Source: CAVSUZ01 sp963795415 (GTDB lineage: Bacteria > Pseudomonadota > Alphaproteobacteria > Acetobacterales > Acetobacteraceae). Taken from it: a stretch of DNA of 64,000 nt. The position numbers and the translations under genes are program-made. How positions within the stretch are numbered: position 1 is the first letter of the stretch; each line of letters starts with the position of its first letter. The stretch lies in assembly GCA_963795415.1 (NCBI GenBank), contig CAWCHQ010000003.1, positions 1,364,001 through 1,428,000 on the forward strand, in the 5' to 3' direction. Below the pieces are notes generated by a model, which made no database searches, was not told the origin of the DNA, and was given only the letters and a program-made list of their open reading frames with translations. Shown here piece by piece: positions 1 through 9,465 of this stretch.

Positions 1-73
1 ACACACCGTAGATCAAGATAAACATGCCGAGGATTGAAAGAACGATCTCCGGGATCGCGATGACCCAGTTCAT
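1..73 (-). CDS. nuoN: NADH-quinone oxidoreductase subunit N, N-terminal fragment
   Basis: Only the first 24 codons lie in the window; the gene runs off the left edge. The visible peptide begins MNWVIAIPEIVLSILGMF, a hydrophobic first membrane helix as expected for NuoN, an antiporter-like proton-pumping subunit of the complex I membrane arm. Its ATG overlaps the nuoM stop in an ATGA arrangement, so it is translationally coupled and is the last nuo gene seen. The identification rests on the N-terminus plus its position after nuoM. Confidence 0.85.
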   Translation of the reverse strand, partial: MNWVIAIPEIVLSILGMFILIYGV

Positions 74-1604
74 GGGACGTTAGCCTCCGCCAGCCTCATC
101 TGTAATGGCGGCGTCATCATCGCTTGCTCATGCTGAGTCACCATCTGCTGAACTGTGGTGTTCCAGAATCGGGTGAAGCTCGACGGATAGACACCCATCC
201 ACATCGTCAGTACGGCGAGTGGGACGAACAGTGCAATTTCACGGGGAGACAAATCAGAAAATCCCCCGAAGATCGGGCTTGGTAAGCCGGCTGAAAATGA
301 TGCGGCGATATAAATAGAGCATATACATCGGCCCCAGAATCATCCCGGTAGTGCCGAGCAGCGCCAGCCAGAAATTCACATGCAGTGCGCCGATAGTCAC
401 CAGGAACTCGCCGACGAAGCCTGACGTGCCCGGCAAGCCGATCGCGGCCAGGGTGAAAAGCATGAAGACGAATGCATAGGCCGGCATACGATCGACCAAC
501 CCGCTGAACCGAGCGATCTCATGCGTATGCAACCGATCGTAAACCACGCCGACGATCAGGAACAGCGCAGCGGACACGATACCATGCGACAGCATCTGAA
601 ACAGCGCGCCCTGGATCCCCTGCACGTCGAAGGTGAAGATACCAATCGTGACGACACCCATATGCGCCACCGAGGAGTAGGCGATCAGCTTCTTCATATC
701 CTCCTGCGCAAGCGCCACATAAGCGGTGTAGATCACCGCGACAACCGAAAGTGTATAGATCAGCGGCGCGAGGTGCGCTGACGCGATCGGAAGCATCGGA
801 ACGGAAAAACGCAAGAACCCGTATGCACCCATCTTCAGCAGCACGCCGGCCAACATGACCGATCCCGCCGTAGGAGCCTCCACATGCGCGTCCGGCAGCC
901 AGGTATGGACCGGCCACATCGGCACCTTTACTGCAAAAGACGCCATCAACGCGAGGAACAGCCATGTCTGCATACCGGCTGGGAATTTCGTGTGCAGCAA
1001 AACAGTAATGTCGGTGGTATGGGCATAGAACCACATTGCCAGCAGCGCCAGCAGCATCAGCACCGAGCCCGTCAGGGTATAAAGGAAGAACTTGAAGGCC
1101 GAGTAAACGCGCCGCGTGCCACCCCAAACACCGATGATCAGGAACATCGGGATCAACACGCCTTCGAAGAAAACGTAGAACACGACAAAGTCGAGGGCGC
1201 AGAACATGCCCACCATTATCGTTTCCAAAATAAGGAAAGTGATCATGTACCTCGCGTACGTAGCGCCGAATTACCTCCCAACTGGACAGAATGCAGATCG
1301 GTGTAAGCAACGTAGAAAGCAGGACGAACAGCACTGAGATGCCGTCCACTCCAACCTTGTAACCGACGCCGTAATCGGGCAGCCACGGCACCGTCTCGAC
1401 GAACTGAAACCCCGGGTCGTCGGCGTTCCAGTCTGCCCACAGGACCAGGCTGAGCGCCAGGACGATAAGGCTGGTCCACAGAGCCGTCCAGCGCGCGTTT
1501 GTCGCGACTGTCTCTTCATCGCCGCGTATCGCCAGGATGACCACGCAACCGACCATCGGCAGCCAGGTAATAAGCGAAAGGACAGGAAAACCGGCCGCGT
1601 TCAT
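70..1604 (-). CDS. nuoM: NADH-quinone oxidoreductase subunit M (two apparent +1 frameshifts)
   Basis: NuoM is an antiporter-like proton-pumping subunit of the complex I membrane arm. The coding sequence lies in three frames: an N-terminal part of about 118 residues, a central part from MITFLILETIMVG, and a C-terminal part from DLSPREIALF. Removing one base near 1250-1251 turns 'gag gtacatg' into 'gag tac atg', restoring E-Y-M-I. Removing one base near 255-258 joins the central part (ending RGIF) to DLSPRE. The corrected product is about 510 residues, normal for NuoM. Family hallmarks are present: VFFEGVLIPMFLIIGVWGG and the lysine-bearing segment HTWLPDAHVEAPTAGS. The gene sits 4 bp after nuoL and overlaps nuoN. 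Because nuoL and nuoN flank it normally and both breaks are single-base insertions, sequencing error is likelier than a pseudogene. Confidence 0.88.
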
Positions 1605-1608
1605 CGCT

Positions 1609-3540
1609 TCACCGCCAGATCAGAAAAATGCCGACCAGCGTCACCAGGCCGATCAGCATGACAAAGGCATAAACCGCAATCGAGCCGGTCTGAATTCTAA
1701 CCGCGCCTTTCGAACCGTCCACCGCAAGGTCAGCGAGCCCATTTGGAACGCCATCGATCAGCGTCGCATCTCCGGTCTGCCAGAGCAGGTGGGCCAACCG
1801 GAAGGCGGGTCGGACGAACAGGAAATCGTAGATCTCGTCGAAATAGTATTTGTTAAGCAGCAGCAGGTAAATGGGTCGGAACGTGCTCGCGAGACGCACC
1901 GGGATCATTGGATTGATCATATAGAACCAATACGCGACGGCGATACCTGCGAGCCCTGTAAGCAGCGGAATGTAACGCACGCCGCCGGGCAGATCTTCCA
2001 TACGCTCCAGCACATGATTATTCGGCGCAATCACGATAGAATGTCGCCAATACGCCGCCCAATCCGGTCCGATCAGCAAGTTGTGGAGCAGAAATCCGGC
2101 CGTCAATGCGCCGATTGCCAGCGCCATCAAGGGGACCGTCATCACCCAAGGACTCTCGTGAACATGCTCCTGCACATGACGTTCAGCTCGCGAGGTTCCG
2201 TGAAAGGTCATGAATATAATGCGCCATGTATAGAACGCCGTACAGAAGGCGCCCGCGACACCCGCAACGAAGCCGTAGATCGAGGCGATACTGCCGTACG
2301 CAAATGCAGCTTCCAGAATGGCATCCTTGGAGTAATAGCCGGCGAAGGGAAAAATGCCGGCGAGCGCCAGCCCTCCGAACCAAAATGTCACATAGGTGAT
2401 CGGGATCTTCCGCCACAAACCACCCATATGGCGCATGTCCTGTTCGTCAGACATCGCATGGATTACTGATCCGGCGCACAGGAACAGCAGCGCCTTGAAG
2501 AAGGCATGGGTCAACAGATGGAAGATCGAAACCGGGAATGCCGCCACTCCGGCCGCCAGGAACATATAACCGAGTTGCGAGCAGGTCGAATAGGCGATTA
2601 CCTTTTTAATGTCATTCTGCACGCAGCCGATGGTCGCAGCAAAAAAGCAGGTCGTACCCCCGATCACTGTGACCAATGTCAGGGCGGCTGGTGCTTCATC
2701 CATCAACGGCGACATGCGAGCCATCAGGAACACGCCCGCGGTGACCATCGTGGCGGCGTGAATTAACGCCGATACGGGGGTCGGTCCCTCCATCGCGTCC
2801 GGCAACCACACATGCAGAAACAGCTGAGCCGATTTCCCCATTGCGCCAATAAAGAGCAGTATACCGATCAGCTCATAGACTCGGATTGTACCGCCGAAGA
2901 GCGAATACAGCTCGTTCTGATGCAGGGGCAAAGCCTGGAATATGACGTCCAGCTGAAGCGAGCCGAAAGTCAGAAAGGTCAGAGCCAAGCCAACCGCAAA
3001 GGCAAGATCGCCGATGCGGTTGACGATCATAGCCTTGATCGCCGCAGCACAAGCGGTTGGTCGGTCGTACCAGTAGCCAATCAGAAGGTACGAGCAGAGA
3101 CCGACGCCTTCCCAGCCGAAGAAGAGTTGCAGCAGATTGTCCGCCGTGACCAGCATCAGCATAGAGAAGGTAAAAAGACTGAGATAGGCGAAAAAACGGT
3201 ACCGCCGGAACTTGTCATGCGCCATGTAGCCGATGCTGTACACGTGGATCAGCATTGACACGAAGGTGACCATAGCCACCATGGTAACCGCCAACGCGTC
3301 GTAACGGAGCTCCCAATTCACCTGGAAATTGCCGGCGTAGATCCATGGCCCCAGATTGAAAGCACCGGCGGGCGCGCCGCCCCATTCGAAGTTCACCCAG
3401 GCATATGGTCCGCAGGCCGCCGCGAGCAGCATGCAGAGAATAGAAACTGCCTGAGCGGCGCGATCACCTATCCACCTGCCAAACAGCCCTGCGGCCATGG
3501 CCCCGAACAGGGGCGCAAACACGGCCGTTATGTAGGTCAT
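1609..3540 (-). CDS. nuoL: NADH-quinone oxidoreductase subunit L
   Basis: NuoL is the distal antiporter-like subunit of the complex I membrane arm, with a long lateral amphipathic helix. The 643-residue product is of normal length and highly hydrophobic. Family features include FGWEGVGLCSYLLIG with the conserved glutamate at about residue 144, the discontinuous-helix lysine at about 236 (GKSAQLFLHVWLPDAMEG), and the conserved histidine segment SALIHAATMVTAGV near 260. The C-terminal 100 residues include a hydrophobic anchor helix. It is followed 4 bp later by nuoM and preceded by nuoK with a gap of about 40 bp, the widest inside the later half of the operon. Confidence 0.97.
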   Translation of the reverse strand: MTYITAVFAPLFGAMAAGLFGRWIGDRAAQAVSILCMLLAAACGPYAWVNFEWGGAPAGAFNLGPWIYAGNFQVNWELRYDALAVTMVAMVTFVSMLIHVYSIGYMAHDKFRRYRFFAYLSLFTFSMLMLVTADNLLQLFFGWEGVGLCSYLLIGYWYDRPTACAAAIKAMIVNRIGDLAFAVGLALTFLTFGSLQLDVIFQALPLHQNELYSLFGGTIRVYELIGILLFIGAMGKSAQLFLHVWLPDAMEGPTPVSALIHAATMVTAGVFLMARMSPLMDEAPAALTLVTVIGGTTCFFAATIGCVQNDIKKVIAYSTCSQLGYMFLAAGVAAFPVSIFHLLTHAFFKALLFLCAGSVIHAMSDEQDMRHMGGLWRKIPITYVTFWFGGLALAGIFPFAGYYSKDAILEAAFAYGSIASIYGFVAGVAGAFCTAFYTWRIIFMTFHGTSRAERHVQEHVHESPWVMTVPLMALAIGALTAGFLLHNLLIGPDWAAYWRHSIVIAPNNHVLERMEDLPGGVRYIPLLTGLAGIAVAYWFYMINPMIPVRLASTFRPIYLLLLNKYYFDEIYDFLFVRPAFRLAHLLWQTGDATLIDGVPNGLADLAVDGSKGAVRIQTGSIAVYAFVMLIGLVTLVGIFLIWR

Positions 3541-3581
3541 GGGCTTGTCCCCTAGCCCTTCATCAGGTTGACGTCTTCAAC

Positions 3582-3860
3582 CTAAATCGAGCCGCGGTTG
3601 CGGAAGTAGATTACCACGATTGCCAAGCCGATAGCCGCTTCGGCAGCGGCCACCGTCAGCACGAACATTGCCAGGACCTGCCCTGCAAGATCACCGAGCG
3701 AGCCGGAAAACGCCACGAGATTCAGGTTCACCGCAAGCAGGATCAGCTCGATGGACATCATGATGATGATGACATTCTTGCGGTTCAAGAAAATTCCGAA
3801 TACGCCAAGAACAAGCAGGATGGCGCTGACGACCAGGAAATGCCCGACGCTGACCGGCAT
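3582..3860 (-). CDS. nuoK: NADH-quinone oxidoreductase subunit K
   Basis: NuoK is a small three-helix membrane subunit of complex I on the proton-transfer path. The 92-residue product begins MPVSVGHFLVVSAILLVLG. It keeps both functional glutamates: one in MMSIELILLAVNLNLV (about residue 37) and one in AAAEAAIGLAIVV (about residue 73). It is slightly shorter than the usual 100-102 residues because the N-terminus is short; no better upstream start is seen. It starts 2 bp after the nuoJ stop and is therefore coupled to nuoJ. Confidence 0.96.
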   Translation of the reverse strand: MPVSVGHFLVVSAILLVLGVFGIFLNRKNVIIIMMSIELILLAVNLNLVAFSGSLGDLAGQVLAMFVLTVAAAEAAIGLAIVVIYFRNRGSI

Positions 3861-3862
3861 GA

Positions 3863-4564
3863 TCAGTAACCTCCGTGATGGGCAGGTTCCTCGTACGGAT
3901 CCTGATCGATGTCGCCAGGTTCCGTCGTCTTCGGACGGAAGATGCCGAGTGACTTGACCCCGCTGCCGACACCTACATCCACCAGCTCCAAAGTATCGCG
4001 CGGGTCGCGAGCCGTTTGCATCCGGATGATCTGATGGCGGGATCGGCGCCGATCACGCAGCGTCAGGACGATGGCGCCGATCATGGCGACCAGCAGCACC
4101 AGTCCGGCCGCCTGGAACTGAAAGATATAATCCGTATAGATGATCCGGCCAAGCGCGACCGTGTTGGACACTCCGGCCGGGGCAGGAGCAAAACGCAGTT
4201 GCGGCACGAGCGGATGGAACCGCCAGCCCACCATGACGAAAATCAGTTCGGCCAGCAGGAGTGCACCGATAGCAGCGCCGATCGGCAGATAGCGTTGAAA
4301 GCCACTGCGAAGCTGCACGAAGTCGACGTCAAGCATCATAACCACGAACAGGAACAGCACCGCGACGGCGCCCACATAAACGATCACCAGTATGAAAGCT
4401 AGGAACTCCGCCCCGGCGATCAGAAACAGGGCTGCCGCATTGAAAAAGGCGGCGATAAGGAACAGCACGGAGTGCACCGGGTTGCGGGAGCTGACAACCA
4501 TGGCCCCACACAGAACCAGCACCACCGAAAACACGTAGAAACAGACAATCGGATAGACGGACAT
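3863..4564 (-). CDS. nuoJ: NADH-quinone oxidoreductase subunit J
   Basis: NuoJ is a five-helix membrane subunit of complex I whose third helix (pi-bulge region) couples quinone chemistry to proton transfer. The 233-residue product has the family core NPVHSVLFLIAAFFNAA and FILVIVYVGAVAVLFLFVVM followed by a polar cytoplasmic tail of about 60 residues typical of alphaproteobacterial NuoJ. The tail ends in a short histidine-glycine patch. It lies between nuoI (11-bp gap) and nuoK (2-bp gap). Confidence 0.96.
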   Translation of the reverse strand: MSVYPIVCFYVFSVVLVLCGAMVVSSRNPVHSVLFLIAAFFNAAALFLIAGAEFLAFILVIVYVGAVAVLFLFVVMMLDVDFVQLRSGFQRYLPIGAAIGALLLAELIFVMVGWRFHPLVPQLRFAPAPAGVSNTVALGRIIYTDYIFQFQAAGLVLLVAMIGAIVLTLRDRRRSRHQIIRMQTARDPRDTLELVDVGVGSGVKSLGIFRPKTTEPGDIDQDPYEEPAHHGGY

Positions 4565-4575
4565 TGCCCGTGTCC

Positions 4576-5064
4576 TTACCGGTAAGGTGCATCCATCTCA
4601 AGACGCCTGGCGATCTCAGCCTCCCAGATGTCTCCGTTCGCCAGCAGCTTCTGCTTGTCGTAGAACAGCTCCTCGCGGGTTTCGGTGGCGAACTCCATAT
4701 TCGGCCCCTCCACGATTGCGTCCACCGGGCAGGCTTCCTCGCATAGGCCGCAATAAATGCATTTAGTCATATCGATGTCATATCGCGTCGTTCGACGCGA
4801 TCCGTCGGCGCGGGGCTCGGCTTCGATAACGATGCACTGCGACGGGCAGATGGCCTCACACAGCTTGCAGGCGATGCAGCGTTCCTCGCCGTTCGGATAG
4901 CGTCGCAGAGCATGCTCACCGCGAAAGCGCGGCCCCTGTGGAGACTTTTCGTAGGGGTAGTTGATCGTCACTTTCGGTTTGAAGAAGTAGCGCAGCGTTA
5001 CCCACATGCCTTGGATCAGTTCCGAGAGCAGCAGGGTTCGTGCGGTGCGGTCCAGTATTGGCAT
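4576..5064 (-). CDS. nuoI: NADH-quinone oxidoreductase subunit I, 2x[4Fe-4S]
   Basis: NuoI carries clusters N6a and N6b in the peripheral arm and passes electrons from NuoG toward NuoB. The 162-residue product has two complete ferredoxin motifs: CIACKLCEAIC with a fourth cysteine at positions 63-73, and CIYCGLCEEACP at 102-112. The N-terminus (ELIQGMWVTLRYFFKPKVT) is the amphipathic membrane-docking segment of bacterial NuoI. It starts 12 bp after nuoH. Confidence 0.97.
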   Translation of the reverse strand: MPILDRTARTLLLSELIQGMWVTLRYFFKPKVTINYPYEKSPQGPRFRGEHALRRYPNGEERCIACKLCEAICPSQCIVIEAEPRADGSRRTTRYDIDMTKCIYCGLCEEACPVDAIVEGPNMEFATETREELFYDKQKLLANGDIWEAEIARRLEMDAPYR

Positions 5065-5076
5065 GGCACGCGCCTT

Positions 5077-6090
5077 TCAGGCGGGAACGGGGACGAAGCC
5101 GGTGGCGAGTAGCCCTCCGGCGGTGATCACAAGCCAGATCAGGCTGGCGGGCAGAAACACCTTCCAGCCGAGGCGCATGAGCTGATCGTAGCGATAGCGC
5201 GGAAAGGTCGCCCGCACCCAGATGAAGACAAAAAGGCAGAAGCAGATCTTCAAAAGGAACCAGATCGGTCCGATAGCCGGCCACAGTCCGAACGGGCCCA
5301 GCCAGCCGCCCAGGAACAGGATCGAGGTAAGGCCGCTCATCAGAATCATGTTCGCATACTCGCCCAGGAAGAACAGGGCGAAGCTCATTGAGCTGTATTC
5401 GACCATGAAGCCGGCAACGATTTCGCTTTCGCCTTCAGGCAGGTCGAACGGAGCCCGGTTCGTCTCGGCCAATGCAGATACAAAGAAGACAACAAACATG
5501 GGAAACAAAGGTATGAAAAACCAAAGCTTCCGCTGCGCCTCCACCACTACGCTCAGGTTCAGGCTGCCGGCGCAGAGCAGCACAGAGACGATAACAAAAC
5601 CCATGGAAACTTCGTAGCTGACCATCTGCGCGGCGCTGCGCAGCGCGCCCAGAAACGCGTATTTGGAGTTGCTGGCCCAGCCGGCGATGATGATGCCGTA
5701 AACCCCCAGCGAGCTGATGGCGAACAGATACAGCACACCGACATTGATGTCGGCGATCGCCCATCCGGCGTTGACCGGAATGACTGCCCAGGCGATCATC
5801 GCCAGGCCGAATGTTATCATCGGGGCCATCAAAAACAGCAGACAATTCGCCCCAGAAGGGATGATCGTCTCCTTCGTCAGCATCTTGATCGCGTCGGCGA
5901 AGGGCTGCCATATCCCGAACGGACCGACGACATTCGGTCCTCTTCGCACCTGCATGGCGGCAAGCACCTTGCGCTCGGCGTAAGTCAGATACGCCACCAG
6001 GATCAGCAGCGGCACAAGCAATGCGAGCGCCTCACCAAACTCCAGACCAAGATGTCCAAGTGGCGTTTCCCATACGCTGACGTTCTGCAT
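5077..6090 (-). CDS. nuoH: NADH-quinone oxidoreductase subunit H
   Basis: NuoH is the membrane subunit that forms the quinone chamber together with NuoB and NuoD. I start it at MQNVSVWETPLGHLGLEFG, 5 bp after the nuoG stop; an upstream in-frame start would overlap nuoG by 46 bp with no family homology. The 337-residue product has the conserved ERKVLAAMQVRRGPNVVGP loop and the acidic quinone-site loop ETNRAPFDLPEGESEIVAG, followed by FMVEYSSMSFALFFLGEY. These are diagnostic for NuoH/ND1. It has about eight membrane segments. Confidence 0.96.
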   Translation of the reverse strand: MQNVSVWETPLGHLGLEFGEALALLVPLLILVAYLTYAERKVLAAMQVRRGPNVVGPFGIWQPFADAIKMLTKETIIPSGANCLLFLMAPMITFGLAMIAWAVIPVNAGWAIADINVGVLYLFAISSLGVYGIIIAGWASNSKYAFLGALRSAAQMVSYEVSMGFVIVSVLLCAGSLNLSVVVEAQRKLWFFIPLFPMFVVFFVSALAETNRAPFDLPEGESEIVAGFMVEYSSMSFALFFLGEYANMILMSGLTSILFLGGWLGPFGLWPAIGPIWFLLKICFCLFVFIWVRATFPRYRYDQLMRLGWKVFLPASLIWLVITAGGLLATGFVPVPA

Positions 6091-6095
6091 CGCCG

Positions 6096-8156
6096 CTACT
6101 CTGCCGCCTGCAGCCGGTCCGGAGCAAACAACGAGCTGCATTCGGCCATGGTCGGGCTGGCGCGGCTGATCGGGTCCGTCTGATAGTAATTCTCGAGCAC
6201 CAGTACAAACGGAGCCTCAGATATCGTACCCAGGTCTCCAGCTGGACCGGAAAGATCGGATGCCCCGAAGCGAGGCATGAAATCCACCCGCGCAAACACC
6301 GGATTGGCCTGCTCCATTCTGGCGCGCAACATCCCAATATCATCATATGGCAGCGTATGCCCCAGAAGTTCGCTGGCAGCGCGAATGATCTTCCAGTCCT
6401 CGCGCGCCTCGCCGGGCGGGTACACCGCGAGAAAACCACGCTGCACCCGGCCTTCGGTGTTTACATAGGTCCCGTTCTTCTCGGTGTAGGCTGCACCTGG
6501 CAGGATGACATCCGCCCTCGCGGCGCCGCGGTCGCCATGGTGGCCCTGATAAATCACCATGGTATCGCGGCCGATACGGTCGGTGTTGAACTCGTCCGCC
6601 GCCAGAAGCCATAGCACATCGACCTCGCCACCCATCATCTGGGCGAATCCCTTGGCGCGAGGTCCGGGGACAAACCCTATATCCAACGCGCCGACGCGGG
6701 CAGCAGCGGTGTGCAGCACGTTGAAACCATGCCACTCGGAGGTGAGCGCCCCGACGTCGGCAGCGAGTTTCCATGCACCCGCAAGAACCGCGGCACCATC
6801 GGACCGGGCGGTCGCATTGGCGCCAAGGATGACCATCGGGCGCTTCGCGTTCTTCATACGTGCGACAAAGTCACGGGCTGTGCCGGCAGCCGCCTGCATG
6901 GCAAGCGGCCCATCGCCTAAATGCTGCACTGGATACGTCAGGTCGGCAGCCGGGCCAATCAATCCGATGGGCATGTTGTTCGCCAACCAGCGCTTGCGAA
7001 CTCGCGCATTCAATACCGGCGCTTCGTGCCGCGGATTGGCGCCGATGATGAGTAGCGCATCCGCATCATCAATCGCGGCAATGCCGCTGTTGAAAATATA
7101 GAATTCACGCCTGGACGGGTCGAGCTGCTCATCGCGCTGCCGGCAATCCAGGTTGCCTGAACCAAGAGCGCTCATAAGATCTTTCAGCGCGAACATGCTC
7201 TCGGCATCGCAAAAATCACCCGCAATAGCGCCAATGCGATCCCCCGGCGTAGCTCTCAGAGACTGGATCACCGCACCAAACGCTTCGGGCCAGGTTGCCG
7301 GGCTCAGCTTCCCGTTAACCCGGACCCAAGGGCGATCCAGACGCCGGCGCTTGAGCCCATCAAGAGCAAAGCGCGATTTGTCGCCCAGCCATTCCTCGTT
7401 TACGTCCTCGTTCAGGCGCGGCAGGATACGGATCACCTCGGGGCCGCGCAAATCAACGCGGATATTGCAGCCCATGCCATCCAGCACATCGACACTATCG
7501 GTTTTCTTCAGCTCCCAGCTGCGATAGGCAAAGGCGATCGGTTTGGCCGTCAGGGCGCCGACAGGGCAGAGATCGATGATGTTGCCGGACAGCTCGGAGC
7601 TGAGTGCTTTCTCGACGTAAGTCGTGATCTCGAGATTTTCTCCACGCGCCACCGCACCCAGTTCCGGGACGCCCGCAACCTCCGAGATAAATCTCACGCA
7701 TCGCGTGCACTGGATGCACCGGGTCATAACTGTCTTGACCAGCGGCCCCAGATACTTGTCATCGACTGCCCGCTTGTTTTCCTGAAAGCGGGAATGGTCC
7801 ATTCCGTAGCCCAGCGCCTGGTCCTGAAGGTCGCACTCGCCGCCCTGATCGCAGATCGGACAGTCCAGCGGGTGGTTGATCAGCAGGAACTCCATCACGC
7901 CGCGGCGGGCGTTGCGCACCATCGGTGTATCGGTATGGACCACCATACCATCAGCGACAGGCCAGGCGCAGGACGCGATAGGTTTGGGCGGTGCCTTTTC
8001 AATCTCCACCAGACACATCCGGCAATTGCCGGCAACCGACAGGCGGTCATGATAGCAGAAGCGTGGCACCTCGATGCCTGCTGCTTCGCAGGCTTGCAGG
8101 ACGGATGATCCGGTCGGTACCTCGATCTCAGTGCCGTCGATCGTAAGTTTGGCCAT
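6096..8156 (-). CDS. nuoG: NADH-quinone oxidoreductase subunit G, Fe-S and molybdopterin-like
   Basis: NuoG is the large peripheral-arm subunit carrying clusters N1b, N5 and N4. Starting at MAKLTIDGTEIEVP, 5 bp after nuoF, the product is 686 residues. Order of domains: an N-terminal [2Fe-2S] ferredoxin (C at FCYHDR, then NCRMC, then ASC); a His/Cys [4Fe-4S] site (NHPLDCPICDQGGEC); a second [4Fe-4S] site (TRCIQCTRCVRF and a downstream DLCPVGAL cysteine); and a molybdopterin-oxidoreductase-like region with no visible molybdenum-site function. A longer N-terminal extension of 20 residues is possible in frame, but it overlaps nuoF and looks unrelated. Confidence 0.96.
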   Translation of the reverse strand: MAKLTIDGTEIEVPTGSSVLQACEAAGIEVPRFCYHDRLSVAGNCRMCLVEIEKAPPKPIASCAWPVADGMVVHTDTPMVRNARRGVMEFLLINHPLDCPICDQGGECDLQDQALGYGMDHSRFQENKRAVDDKYLGPLVKTVMTRCIQCTRCVRFISEVAGVPELGAVARGENLEITTYVEKALSSELSGNIIDLCPVGALTAKPIAFAYRSWELKKTDSVDVLDGMGCNIRVDLRGPEVIRILPRLNEDVNEEWLGDKSRFALDGLKRRRLDRPWVRVNGKLSPATWPEAFGAVIQSLRATPGDRIGAIAGDFCDAESMFALKDLMSALGSGNLDCRQRDEQLDPSRREFYIFNSGIAAIDDADALLIIGANPRHEAPVLNARVRKRWLANNMPIGLIGPAADLTYPVQHLGDGPLAMQAAAGTARDFVARMKNAKRPMVILGANATARSDGAAVLAGAWKLAADVGALTSEWHGFNVLHTAAARVGALDIGFVPGPRAKGFAQMMGGEVDVLWLLAADEFNTDRIGRDTMVIYQGHHGDRGAARADVILPGAAYTEKNGTYVNTEGRVQRGFLAVYPPGEAREDWKIIRAASELLGHTLPYDDIGMLRARMEQANPVFARVDFMPRFGASDLSGPAGDLGTISEAPFVLVLENYYQTDPISRASPTMAECSSLFAPDRLQAAE

Positions 8157-8160
8157 AGTC

Positions 8161-9465
8161 CTACTCCGCCGCCATCGGCATCCGGGGCACGCCGGTCCGC
8201 TGCTTATAGGCGGCAATGCGCGCCTCGATTTCCGGGCGGAAATGCCGGATCAGACCCTGAACGGGCCAGGCCGCGGCATCGCCCAGCGCGCAGATCGTAT
8301 GGCCTTCCACTTGCCGGGTAACCTGATCCAGTGTGTCGATTTCCTCCGGCTCCGCGCGACCCTGCACCAGGCGGTACATCACCCGCATCATCCACCCAGT
8401 GCCCTCCCGGCACGGCGTGCACTGGCCGCAACTTTCGTGCTTGTAAAACTGCGACAGCCGCGCGATGGCACGGATGATATCGCAGGACTTGTCCATGACG
8501 ATAACCGCCGCGGTCCCAAGGCCGCTCTTCACGTCGCGCAAACTATCAAAATCCATCAACACGGTGTCACAGACAGATTTAGGAATGACCGGAACCGAGG
8601 CCCCGCCCGGAATGACCGCGAGTAGATTGTCCCAACCGCCCCGCACACCCCCAGCATATCGCTCGATCAGCTCACGTAGCGGAATCCCCAGCGCGTCCTC
8701 GACATTACATGGCTTGTTCACATGACCCGAGATGCAGTAAATCTTTGGTCCCGAATTCTTCGGACGCCCGATGCTGGAGAACCACTCCGCTCCACGCCGC
8801 ATAATGGTCGGCGTTACCGCAATGCTCTCCACATTATTCACCGTACTTGGACAGCCGTACACACCCACTGCCGCTGGAAATGGCGGTTTCAGCCGCGGCA
8901 TTCCCTTCTTGCCTTCCAGGCTCTCCAGCAGCCCGGTTTCCTCGCCGCAGATATATGCACCCGCACCACGATGAACCTGAACCTCCAGATCGAACCCTGA
9001 GCCGCAGGCATTCTTGCCGATCAGCCCGGCCTCACGCGCCTCTGAGACGGCCGCTTCCAACACCTGGCACTCGTTGTAGAACTCCCCGCGGATGTAGATG
9101 AAGCAGGTATTCGCTCCCATGGCGAAAGAGGCAATCAGGCAGCCTTCGATCAGCTTGTGCGGATCGTGCCGCATGATATCGCGATCCTTGCAGGTGCCCG
9201 GTTCGGATTCATCAGCATTGACCACCAGATAGGCAGGACGCCCATCCGATTGTTTCGGCATGAACGACCACTTGAGTCCGGTCGGAAACCCCGCCCCACC
9301 CCGCCCACGCAGCCCAGACGACTTGATCTCCTCGATAATCGCATCCCGTCCCTTGGCGAGAATATCCTTCGTGCCGTCCCAGTCACCGCGTGAGCGTGCT
9401 GCCTTCAGCCGCCAATCGTACAAACCATATAAATTCGTAAATATCCTGTCGCGATCTTCGAGCAT
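8161..9465 (-). CDS. nuoF: NADH-quinone oxidoreductase subunit F, NADH/FMN binding
   Basis: NuoF oxidises NADH through FMN and cluster N3, the entry point for electrons into complex I. The 434-residue product shows the NADH/FMN site GLRGRGGAGFPTGLKW (about residues 51-66), the loop GAGAYICGEETGLLESLEG, and the cluster N3 cysteines in ESCGQCTPCREGTGWM plus the fourth in GHTICALGDAAAWP. It starts immediately after the nuoE stop with no gap. Confidence 0.97.
   Translation of the reverse strand: MLEDRDRIFTNLYGLYDWRLKAARSRGDWDGTKDILAKGRDAIIEEIKSSGLRGRGGAGFPTGLKWSFMPKQSDGRPAYLVVNADESEPGTCKDRDIMRHDPHKLIEGCLIASFAMGANTCFIYIRGEFYNECQVLEAAVSEAREAGLIGKNACGSGFDLEVQVHRGAGAYICGEETGLLESLEGKKGMPRLKPPFPAAVGVYGCPSTVNNVESIAVTPTIMRRGAEWFSSIGRPKNSGPKIYCISGHVNKPCNVEDALGIPLRELIERYAGGVRGGWDNLLAVIPGGASVPVIPKSVCDTVLMDFDSLRDVKSGLGTAAVIVMDKSCDIIRAIARLSQFYKHESCGQCTPCREGTGWMMRVMYRLVQGRAEPEEIDTLDQVTRQVEGHTICALGDAAAWPVQGLIRHFRPEIEARIAAYKQRTGVPRMPMAAE

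Noticed and set aside
519..1240. A long minus-strand reading that continues the nuoM N-terminal frame past 1250 into an arginine/glycine-rich protein.
   Set aside because: It is an out-of-frame shadow of nuoM; the adjacent frame encodes the conserved NuoM helices.
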